From Streptomyces sp. NBC_00377 (GTDB lineage: Bacteria; Actinomycetota; Actinomycetes; Streptomycetales; Streptomycetaceae), in NCBI RefSeq assembly GCF_036075115.1, contig NZ_CP107958.1:5208001-5272000 (forward strand): 64,000 nucleotides of DNA, written 5' to 3'. Under the pieces are notes generated by a model, which was given only the letters and a program-made list of their open reading frames with translations, was not told the DNA's origin and searched no databases. Position numbers and translations under genes: made by a program. Below, piece after piece: positions 57,634 through 64,000 of the stretch. Each line of letters starts with the position of its first letter. Positions within the stretch are counted from its first letter, which is position 1.

Positions 57634-58766
57634 TGGCCAACAAGAAGGGTCAGCGCAGAAGCTTCGGCTCGGTCCGACAGCTCAAGTCCGGTCGCTGGCA
57701 GGTTCGCTACCGCGACCCCGAGACGGGGCAACTTCGTCCGGCCGAGACGACGTATGCGACCAAGAGCGACGCCCAAGTCGCGCTCACCCACATCGAGGCC
57801 GACATCACGCGCGGCCAGTGGTCGGACCCGGACGCCGGGGCGGTGAACTTCGCGGAGTTCGCCACGGCATGGCTGCGGGACCGGAAGCTTGCCGACCGCA
57901 CCCGTGAGCGGTCTGAGTCCGTCATGCGGCTGCACATCCTGCCCACCTTCGGAGCCGGGACCGTGGCTGACGTGACGACGGCTCGTGTGCGTAGCTGGAG
58001 GGGGAAGCTCCTCGCGGCCGGCGTTGGTGAGCCGACGGTGGTCAAGGCGTACCAACTGCTGCGGGCCCTGATGAACACGGCCGTGGACGACGAACTGATC
58101 CGGCGCAACCCGTGCCGTATCAAGGGCGCCGATCGCTACGACGTGCCCGAGCGGCCGATCCTGTCGGCTGCCGAGGTCTTCGCCGTCGCCGACTCCATCG
58201 CGCCGCGCTACCGGCTGCTCGTCCTCCTGGCCGCGTTCACCACTCTGCGGTTCGGCGAACTGGCCGCCCTCCGCCGTCGGGACGTCGACTTGGAGAGGCT
58301 GACCGTCAGCGTCCGTCGGTCTCAAGCCGAGTTGCAGGACGGCCGGCTCTTCGACAAAGCGCCGAAGTCCGCCGCCGGCGTTCGTGCCGTCTCGTTCCCC
58401 GCCGAGCTGCTCGACGACGTGACACGCCACCTGGATCACTTCGCCGCGTCTGGCCGCGACGGGCATGTCTTCGTCGGTCCGCAGGGCGGCCAGCTCCGGC
58501 GGAGCAACTTCCGCGACGACTGGGTGTCGGCCAGGAAGGCCGCGGGGGTCACGTCGGAACTCCACTTTCACGATCTCCGCCACACCGGCAACACGCTGGC
58601 CTCGACTGCCGGTGCCAGCACCCGTGAGTTGATGACCCGCATGGGCCACAGCAGCTCACGCGCCGCGCTGATCTACCAGCACATGACCAGCGACCGTGAC
58701 CGGGCCATCGCTGATCGGCTCGGAGCGATGATCCGTGAGGGTGGGGGAGAGGCCGTCTCGGACTAG
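57633..58766 (+). CDS. Tyrosine site-specific integrase
   Basis: A 377-residue tyrosine recombinase. An AP2-like arm-binding N-terminus (SVRQLKSGRWQVRYRDPETG), a SAM-like core-binding domain (~65-155), then the catalytic domain with Arg in TLRFGELAALR (~205), HDLRHTGN (~312), and Tyr in ALIYQHM (~347). It integrates the element into the 3' end of tRNA-Arg(CCT), which lies 105 bases downstream. Relics of related enzymes occur at 42,705 and 44,740. Confidence 0.95.
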   Translation: MANKKGQRRSFGSVRQLKSGRWQVRYRDPETGQLRPAETTYATKSDAQVALTHIEADITRGQWSDPDAGAVNFAEFATAWLRDRKLADRTRERSESVMRLHILPTFGAGTVADVTTARVRSWRGKLLAAGVGEPTVVKAYQLLRALMNTAVDDELIRRNPCRIKGADRYDVPERPILSAAEVFAVADSIAPRYRLLVLLAAFTTLRFGELAALRRRDVDLERLTVSVRRSQAELQDGRLFDKAPKSAAGVRAVSFPAELLDDVTRHLDHFAASGRDGHVFVGPQGGQLRRSNFRDDWVSARKAAGVTSELHFHDLRHTGNTLASTAGASTRELMTRMGHSSSRAALIYQHMTSDRDRAIADRLGAMIREGGGEAVSD

Positions 58767-58825
58767 AGGATCCGGCCTCCACACAGCCGTAGTGGCACGC
58801 GTGTGGCACGACCCCGAACACGACG

Positions 58826-58865
58826 AAGGGCCAGCCTGGGAGGAAACCCTCCTGAGCTGGCCCTT
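58826..58865. terminator. Hairpin between integrase and tRNA-Arg
   Basis: Outer stem AAGGGCCAGC/GCTGGCCCTT with an inner GGAGG/CCTCC stem. It is placed to end both the integrase operon and the minus-strand tRNA transcript. Confidence 0.8.
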
Positions 58866-58870
58866 TCTCT

Positions 58871-58915
58871 GTGCCCCCGGCAGGATTCGAACCTGCGACA
58901 CCCGCTTTAGGAGAG
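58871..58915 (-). other. Right attachment site (45 bp, inside tRNA-Arg)
   Basis: Identical to 46,682-46,726. It covers the anticodon loop to the discriminator base, so insertion leaves a functional tRNA gene at this end. Confidence 0.92.
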
Positions 58916-58944
58916 CGGTGCTCTATCCCCTGAGCTACGAAGGC
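58872..58944 (-). tRNA. tRNA-Arg (anticodon CCT)
   Basis: A complete 73-nt cloverleaf: acceptor GCCTTCG/CGGGGGC (two G-U pairs), D-arm GCTC/GAGC, anticodon stem CCGCT/AGCGG with loop CTCCTAA, variable GTGTC, T-arm GCAGG-TTCGAAT-CCTGC, discriminator A. CCA is not encoded. It reads AGG codons and is the integration target of the element. Confidence 0.96.
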
Positions 58945-59007
58945 GGGGTCGTGGCCCTGTGGGTCACAGGCGTCAGCGTACCGGATTCGGGTTGGGGGGT
59001 GTGGGGG

Positions 59008-60720
59008 TCAGGTCAGGGGGACATGGGTGAAGCGGGCTGCTGTGTGGAGGTCTGTCTCGATGTGGGTGGCGGTGGAGAGCAGGGCGGGGAGGATGTCGTG
59101 GACGCATTCCTCGGCCGTGCGGCGGGCGACATGGGTCGCCGCGTTCAGGGCGGCGATCACCCGGCCCTCCCGGTCGCGGATCGGGACGGCGATCGCGCGC
59201 ACGCCCTGTTCCAGTTCCTCGTCGACGAGCATGTGGGCCGGTGTCGGCGCGGCCAGTAGGAGCTTGCCCATGGAGGTGGAGTGGGCCGGGAGCCGCGTGC
59301 CCACGCCGATGTCCACGCTCATGACGTGGTTCGCGGTCGCTCGGGCCGTGTACTGGACCTCGTCGCGCCGTTCGGTCAGGACCGCCAGGGACGTCGTTTC
59401 GCGGATCTCGCTCGCCAGGGTCGTCATGTGGGGGGCCGCGATCCGGGGGAGGGACGTGCGGGAGAGGGGTGGGAAGCCGAGGGAGAGGACCTGGGGGGTG
59501 AGGGCGAAGCCGCGGTCGGAGGCGGGCGCCACCAGGCCCAGGTGCTCGTAGGTGATCAGGGCGCGGCGGGCCGTCGCCCTGGCCAGGCCGGTCGCCTTCG
59601 CGACCTCCGTGAGGGTCAGTTCCGCCCTGCCCTCGTCGAACGCCGCCAGGACGGTCAGCCCCCGGGCCAGGGATTCGATGAACTCGCGGCCCAGTTCCTG
59701 CTTGGACGCGCCCGTCCAGGTCGCGAGGCCCGCGGGAGGCGGCCCCGGCGCGGGGCGCGGCGCGCGGCGCAGGTCCTCCTCCATCGCCGTCACGGCCGTG
59801 CGAAGGCGGGGGAGGAGCGTGTCGCGCAGGTCCGCCGACGTGTGCCGGCTCGTATGGCTGACGACGTTCGCCACGCACGCGATCCGGCCCGTACGGGGAT
59901 CCCTCACGGGGACGGAGATCGCCACCAGCCCTGGTTCGATCAGCTGGTCGTCCAGGGCGCAGTTGTCCGCCGCGGCCCGTGCCGCCCTGTCGGCGAAGTC
60001 CTCGTCATCGCTGCGCGTGTTCCGCGTGCTCCGCGTGCTCCGCGTGTTCTGGCGGGACGGCAGCGGCGGGACGGTCGGGAAGTCGCTGTTCCTCGGGTCG
60101 CGCGCTCTGCGTGCGCGCCAGGACTGCCACACGTCGTCCGTCCATTCCGTCGCGAACAACGGGCCGGGCGCGGTGCGTTCGGCCGGGAGCAGGTCACCGA
60201 TGCGGAAGCTCAGGGACATCGCGCGGCGCCGGGTCGCCTGGTGGATGAAGCGGATGCCGTCGCCGTCGGCCACCGCCAGGGAGACGGACTCGTCCAGTTC
60301 GTCGGCCAGCCTGTCCGCTCGGGCCGACAGCAGCGCGGGCAGGCGCAACGCCCCCAGGTAGGCGTTGCCCAGTGCCATGACGCGGGGGGTGAGGACCGCG
60401 TCGCGGCCGTCGAGACGGACGTATCCCATGCGGGCGAGGGTCGCGGTGATGCGGTCGACCGTGGAGCGGGCGAGGCCGGTGGCCCGCTCCAGTCCGCTCA
60501 GGCTCATCGTGCCGCCCGCCCCGGTCAGTTGCCGCAACACGGCGACCCCGCGGATCAACGGCGTGACCGCCTCCGCCGGAACCGGCCCCGGCCCTGTTTC
60601 CGGAACCGGCCCGTTCGCCGGGACCGGGTTCGGCGCCGAATCAGGTGCCGAGTCCGGAATCCCTGCGGAACCCGGGTTCGAACCCCGGACCGGGGCGGAT
60701 GCGGTCGTCTTCGCGGACAT
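59008..60720 (-). CDS. Double-length IclR-family regulator
   Basis: A 570-residue protein made of two full IclR modules. Module 1: Pro/Ala-rich start, winged helix LRQLTGAGGTMSLSGLERATGLARSTVDRITATLARMGYVRL (~50-95), effector domain to ~310. Module 2: winged helix LAAFDEGRAELTLTEVAKATGLARATARRALITYEHLGLVAP (~350-390), effector domain with YTARATANHVMSVDIGVGTRLPAHSTSMGKLLLA. Ordinary IclR proteins have a single module of ~260 residues. PcaR/PcaU-type aromatic catabolism regulators are relatives by domain. ATG at 60,720 has a weak ribosome site. No target operon is adjacent. Confidence 0.88.
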   Translation of the reverse strand: MSAKTTASAPVRGSNPGSAGIPDSAPDSAPNPVPANGPVPETGPGPVPAEAVTPLIRGVAVLRQLTGAGGTMSLSGLERATGLARSTVDRITATLARMGYVRLDGRDAVLTPRVMALGNAYLGALRLPALLSARADRLADELDESVSLAVADGDGIRFIHQATRRRAMSLSFRIGDLLPAERTAPGPLFATEWTDDVWQSWRARRARDPRNSDFPTVPPLPSRQNTRSTRSTRNTRSDDEDFADRAARAAADNCALDDQLIEPGLVAISVPVRDPRTGRIACVANVVSHTSRHTSADLRDTLLPRLRTAVTAMEEDLRRAPRPAPGPPPAGLATWTGASKQELGREFIESLARGLTVLAAFDEGRAELTLTEVAKATGLARATARRALITYEHLGLVAPASDRGFALTPQVLSLGFPPLSRTSLPRIAAPHMTTLASEIRETTSLAVLTERRDEVQYTARATANHVMSVDIGVGTRLPAHSTSMGKLLLAAPTPAHMLVDEELEQGVRAIAVPIRDREGRVIAALNAATHVARRTAEECVHDILPALLSTATHIETDLHTAARFTHVPLT

Positions 60721-61089
60721 GGGGTGCTCGTGTCTCCGATGCAGGTGTTCTGCGTACGCCTCGGCTGTAGGGGCGGCGGTTGTACGGGTGTGGCTGAACG
60801 GGTGTGGTGGCTGTACGGGTGTGGCCGTGGGGTGTGATGGCACGCCCTGGCGGCAGGGCTACGTTAGTCCCGTCGTGCTGCGGGCCGTCCGGTCCCGTCC
60901 TGCGCTTGCCCCGTATACGCCTCGCCCCGCACCGGTGCATGGCCCTTTCCCGGTGGCACGGCCCGTCCCCTTGTTCCGTTCCTTGTTCCGTTCCCACCGC
61001 CCGTCCGGGCGGTCCGGTCGAGACCCACGGTGCGCCCCTACCCAGCCCCTACCCGTACCCGCACCCGCATCCTCTGGTCCGTCCCCGCA
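60721..61089. other. Intergenic space with short direct repeats
   Basis: Contains three imperfect copies of TGTACGGGTGTGGC (60,781-60,825) and paired CTTGTTCCGTTC repeats near 60,970-60,995. No coding frame with domain or start signals is recognised. It must contain the IclR gene promoter on the minus strand. Confidence 0.5.
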
Positions 61090-62415
61090 CTACCCGTGGC
61101 TCACCCTGACCCGGTACTTCCCGTGCAGGTCCGCTGCCACCACCGAGATACGGATGCCCCTCTTGGGATCCTTGAACGTCTCGCCCGGGGCGAAGGGGGC
61201 GTCGGAGAGTTCCGCGTGGACGTTGGGGCTGCGGGTGCAGCCGCCGCTGTCGGTGTGGGAGTCGTAGACCGTGATGGGGCCCATGCCGGTGTCGACGTCG
61301 GCGTCGACCTTGTAGATGAGGACGCCCGGGCGGCACACCGACTCGTCGTTGCCGCCTCGGGCGCGCAGTTCGACGGCGTAACCGGTGCGGTCGCTGAGCG
61401 GGACGAAGACCAGCTTCGGGCCACCCGGGCGGGAGAGGGGGGTCAGGGGGTACTCCGTGGTGCCGGACGCAGCCGCACAGGCGATCTGGGAGGCGTCCAG
61501 CCAGCCCAGTTTCCACTTGTGCCAGCCCAGCAGATCGTTGTTGGCGCCCCAGTCCTCGCTCATGATGTCCCAGTGGCCGACCGCGCCGCCGCCCTCCTGC
61601 GTGTAGAGGTCGGGCAGGCCGAAGACATGGCCGTTCTCGTGGGGGAGCACACGGTATCCGGTGCGGTCGTAGGAGCCCGAGCCGTCGTCCTGGCGGGAGT
61701 AGACGAAGGACGCGTTGGCCACGGTCACCCCGTCGGCGACCGGCGCCTCCGTGTTGCCGGCGAACGTCACCGACAGCACCGTGTCCAGGGCCGAGGGGCC
61801 CGCGTTGGGGGTGACCAGCACGTTCAGCAGGTCGTACGCGCGGAAGTCCACGGTCGGGTCGGCGGCGGCCACGATGTCCTGGACCAGTTCGCGGTAACCG
61901 GGATCGAAGGGCGCGCCGCGCTGTATGCCGTATTCGCGGAACGGTTTGGGCATGCGCAGCCAGTGCCGGACGGGGGTCTCGGCGCGGTAGTCGAGACGGC
62001 CGTACGACGCCGTACGGAACCATGCCTCGGTCTGCGGGAGGAACTCGCGGTAGCGGTTCAGCGCGCTGCCCCGGCCGGGTGCGTCCGAGAAGTCGACCAT
62101 CAGGGTGAGCGCGCGGACGCGGCCGGTGGAGCGGGAGTAGCCGCCCGGTGTGGGCAGACCCTCGGACATCTGGATCGTGGCGCGGCCGCTGATCATGCAG
62201 GGTGCCAGAGTCGAGGAACGGGCCAGGGAGACGGGGCCCGCTCCGGCCGTCGTCGCGCCGGGGACCGGAGTGAGGTGTCCGGTGCCTGCCGACGTGCTGA
62301 CGGCCAGCGTCACGGCGGTGACGGAGACGAAGGCGGCGACACGGCGTGGGCGTATCCGGCGGCGGAGTGGCTCGCCTGCGCGGGCCGGGGCGGTGCGCAG
62401 GGGCAGCGGCTGCAT
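61090..62415 (-). CDS. Secreted M6-family-type metalloprotease
   Basis: A 441-residue exported protease. The N-terminus is basic with a hydrophobic stretch (VAAFVSVTAVTLAVSTSAG) as signal peptide. The catalytic motif is HENGHVFGLPDLYT (zinc HExxH near residue 258, with downstream Asp), followed by GGGAVGHWDIMSEDWG, typical of immune-inhibitor-A-like M6 domain proteins. A C-terminal beta-rich domain (~320-440) may bind substrate. It probably degrades extracellular proteins. The gene stands alone. Confidence 0.88.
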   Translation of the reverse strand: MQPLPLRTAPARAGEPLRRRIRPRRVAAFVSVTAVTLAVSTSAGTGHLTPVPGATTAGAGPVSLARSSTLAPCMISGRATIQMSEGLPTPGGYSRSTGRVRALTLMVDFSDAPGRGSALNRYREFLPQTEAWFRTASYGRLDYRAETPVRHWLRMPKPFREYGIQRGAPFDPGYRELVQDIVAAADPTVDFRAYDLLNVLVTPNAGPSALDTVLSVTFAGNTEAPVADGVTVANASFVYSRQDDGSGSYDRTGYRVLPHENGHVFGLPDLYTQEGGGAVGHWDIMSEDWGANNDLLGWHKWKLGWLDASQIACAAASGTTEYPLTPLSRPGGPKLVFVPLSDRTGYAVELRARGGNDESVCRPGVLIYKVDADVDTGMGPITVYDSHTDSGGCTRSPNVHAELSDAPFAPGETFKDPKRGIRISVVAADLHGKYRVRVSHG

Positions 62416-63022
62416 GCAGGGGCCTTTCGCTCCAGGCAGCCACGGGTCACCGGCTGCACCCTCCCGATCACCCTCCGACGGGGTGCACGCAGGCGCGCGC
62501 TGGAGGAGACCGATCGTGGATTACCGGCGGGTACGGCTTCGTCGGTGCTTGCGCCGGCGCTTGCGGCCGGTGCTGCGGCGGTGCCTGGGGCCCTCCTTCG
62601 GTGGCACCCGGGGCTGTCCCGCGGCGGCGCTCGGGCCCTGGTCCCCCACGCGGCCCGGGTCGTACTCCGCGTCGGTGCCTGGGCCGTTCCCTGGCGCTGC
62701 CCGGGCCGTACTCCGTCGGTGCTCGGGTCGTTCCGCGGCGCTGCCCGGGTCGCAGGCCGACGGCGCCAGGGCTGTGGGTCGGAGGCGCATTGAGGGCGCC
62801 CGGAGCAGCACTCTCACGTCGCTGACCTGGGCGCGGACGGTCTGCGCTCACCCTCCCGGGTAGATGTGACCCAGGTCACATCAGAAAACTTCGGGTGCGG
62901 GAAATAACCGGGGACGCCTTCCCCGTTTAGCCATGTGTCCGAGCGAAACGGGGAGTGGATCCCCGGATCGTAAAAGTCCCGAAACCTAACGAAGCGTCTC
63001 GGAACGTCAGAAGGAGTGCGCC
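62416..63022. other. 607-base intergenic region with repeats and a Crp-like site
   Basis: 62,520-62,780 carries imperfect direct repeats, the clearest being CGTACTCCG..CGGTGC and following at ~62,660 and ~62,707 (period 46-47). The Arg/Pro-rich frames read through it on both strands are not convincing genes. 62,863-62,882 is a perfect dyad upstream of the TetR gene. Confidence 0.55.
62863..62882. promoter_or_regulatory. Crp-like palindrome GATGTGACC-CA-GGTCACATC
   Basis: Perfect 9-base arms with a two-base centre. It fits TGTGA-N6-TCACA and the Streptomyces Crp pattern GTG-N6-GNCAC exactly. It lies 140 bases upstream of the TetR start; a TetR autoregulatory site is the alternative. Confidence 0.6.
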
Positions 63023-63673
63023 GTGCAGACCGCGACCGCAGACCCCGCCGTGCGCAAGGTGTCCCGGCCTCGCGCCGACGCCCTGCGCAACCGGGAGCGG
63101 ATCGTCGTCGCCGCCCGCGAGATGTTCGTCGAATTCGGCGCCGATGTGCCGCTCGACGAGATCGCCCGCCGGGCCGGCGTCGGCAACGCCACGCTGTACC
63201 GCAACTTCCCCGACCGTGACGCGCTGGTTCACGAGGTCGTCTTCTCCGTGCTGGATCGTTCGGTCCAGCACGGGCAGGTCGCCCTCGCGGAGACCGGCGA
63301 CGCGTTCGGGGCGCTGGAGAGGTTCGTGCACGCTGCCGCCGACGAGCGGATCAGCGCGCTCTGCCCGATGATCTCCAGCTCCTTCGACGAGCACCACCCC
63401 GACCTCGAAGCCGCGCGTGAGCGGGTCGAGGGGATCATCGCGGAGATCATGGACCGCGCGAAGGCGTCCGGGCAGCTCAGGCCCGACGTCGGCGTGGGCG
63501 ACGTGATGATCGCGGTGGCCCAGCTCAGCCGGCCCCCGGCCGGTACGGCCTGCCCGAACGCGGACCGCTTCGTCCACCGCCACCTTCAGCTGTTCCTGGA
63601 CGGAATGCGGGCCCCGGCCCGCTCTGTCCTGCCGGGCTCGGCTGTGACCATGGAGGATCTGCGCCAGGCCTGA
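63023..63673 (+). CDS. TetR-family transcriptional regulator
   Basis: A 216-residue regulator. The N-terminal HTH is RERIVVAAREMFVEFGADVPLDEIARRAGVGNATLYRNFPDRDALV (residues ~23-70). A helical ligand domain follows, with SSSFDEHHPDLEAARERVEGII and a QLSRPPAG segment. It lies upstream of, and in the same direction as, an MFS exporter gene and probably represses it. GTG at 63,023 follows AGAAGG. Ligand unknown. Confidence 0.9.
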   Translation: MQTATADPAVRKVSRPRADALRNRERIVVAAREMFVEFGADVPLDEIARRAGVGNATLYRNFPDRDALVHEVVFSVLDRSVQHGQVALAETGDAFGALERFVHAAADERISALCPMISSSFDEHHPDLEAARERVEGIIAEIMDRAKASGQLRPDVGVGDVMIAVAQLSRPPAGTACPNADRFVHRHLQLFLDGMRAPARSVLPGSAVTMEDLRQA

Positions 63674-63901
63674 GCGAGCAGTCGATCCGCAGAAGTCCCA
63701 CCAGCCGTACGACGACTCAGCAGCACACCGCAGTGCGGCGCTGAACGCGGCAGTGCGAGGCAGTGACACGCCCCGACGCGTATGCGCAGCCGCACCTCAC
63801 GACCACATCGCAACGCACGACGAGTGAACGGCCCGTCAGGGGGGACGAGCCGCCCTTTACCTCATCTTTTTCCGTCACGAAGTACCGAAGCGGGTATCTC
63901 C

Positions 63902-64000
63902 ATGTCTGAAACAGCCCAGAAGGCTCCCGGCAGTACGGGCGCCCCGGACGCCAACCGCTGGAAAGCGCTGGCCTTCATCGCCCTCGCCCAGCTGATGGTC
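63902..64000 (+). CDS. MFS transporter, N-terminal fragment (cut by window end)
   Basis: The first 33 codons only: MSETAQKAPGSTGAPDANRW followed by KALAFIALAQLMV, the start of the first membrane helix typical of DHA2/EmrB-type drug exporters. ATG at 63,902. It lies 228 bases after the TetR gene and is its likely target. Confidence 0.7.
   Translation, partial: MSETAQKAPGSTGAPDANRWKALAFIALAQLMV

Larger units (their letters stand above)
46682..58915. mobile_element. pSAM2-type actinomycete integrative and conjugative element (12.2 kb)
   Basis: Bounded by identical 45-bp att copies, with the tRNA-Arg(CCT) gene restored at the right end. Gene order from the tRNA: integrase, Xis, RepSA-like initiator, small Spd proteins, SpdB, FtsK/TraSA-like translocase, SCO3933-like protein, hypothetical protein, KorSA-like GntR repressor, Pif-like Nudix, ATP-binding protein, hypothetical protein, and AT-rich cargo. 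All modules for excision, rolling-circle replication and double-stranded DNA transfer are intact, so the element is probably functional. A Prim-Pol or Pra activator gene was not recognised. Confidence 0.92.

Overview
The window is high-GC actinobacterial DNA, almost certainly Streptomyces. Supporting signs are GTG/TTG starts behind GGAGG-type ribosome sites, F420 chemistry (FO synthase and LLM reductase), a WhiJ-like XRE regulator paired with a DUF397 protein, an O-mannosyltransferase, an ECF41 sigma factor, and a pSAM2-type integrative element in a tRNA gene.

Region 1 (1-25.5 kb) looks like ordinary core chromosome. It holds an ALF-repeat secreted protein, a DUF4344 lipoprotein, an F420-dependent oxidoreductase next to FO synthase, a degenerate L,D-transpeptidase-like protein, DUF2165 and a degenerate ADP-ribosylglycohydrolase. 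A sodium/solute symporter, an SDR facing an uncharacterised alpha/beta protein, a large membrane protein, a D-Ala-D-Ala carboxypeptidase with a huge acidic tail, GPP34, the XRE/DUF397 pair, a MerR regulator and glutathione peroxidase follow. It closes with a DUF5937-type regulator facing an MFS pump and a His-rich DUF4396 protein behind a CsoR-like palindrome.

Region 2 (25.8-35.9 kb) is a transport and signalling block: a FtsX/MacB-type ABC exporter facing a NarL-type two-component pair, a flavin oxidoreductase with its ECF41 sigma factor and a fitting ECF41 promoter, a tiny membrane protein and Pmt.

Region 3 (35.9-46.7 kb) is accessory and partly decayed. It has 1.3 kb of repeat-rich DNA without a convincing gene, a ChvE-like sugar-binding lipoprotein without its ABC partners, and a PLP enzyme that resembles the arginine oxidases MppP/RohP. 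A pair formed by a small helical protein and an NB-ARC/TPR receptor follows. Then come integrase relics, a secreted protein, and three copies of the 3' half of a tRNA-Arg gene, each beside a hairpin.

Region 4 (46,682-58,915) is a complete 12.2-kb actinomycete integrative and conjugative element. It is bounded by identical 45-bp copies of the tRNA-Arg(CCT) 3' half. Integrase, Xis and RepSA-type initiator sit at the tRNA end. The Spd proteins, TraSA-like translocase and SCO3933-like protein are in the middle, with a KorSA-like GntR regulator and a Pif-like Nudix protein further left. Recurring TAGACGAGT boxes mark the control regions. At the far end lies AT-rich cargo: an ADP-ribose-type Nudix hydrolase and an unrecognised 498-residue protein.

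Region 5 (58.9-64 kb) returns to the chromosome: tRNA-Arg(CCT), a double-length IclR regulator, an M6-type metalloprotease, and a TetR regulator upstream of an MFS exporter cut by the window edge. No rRNA gene, CRISPR array or insertion sequence was seen.
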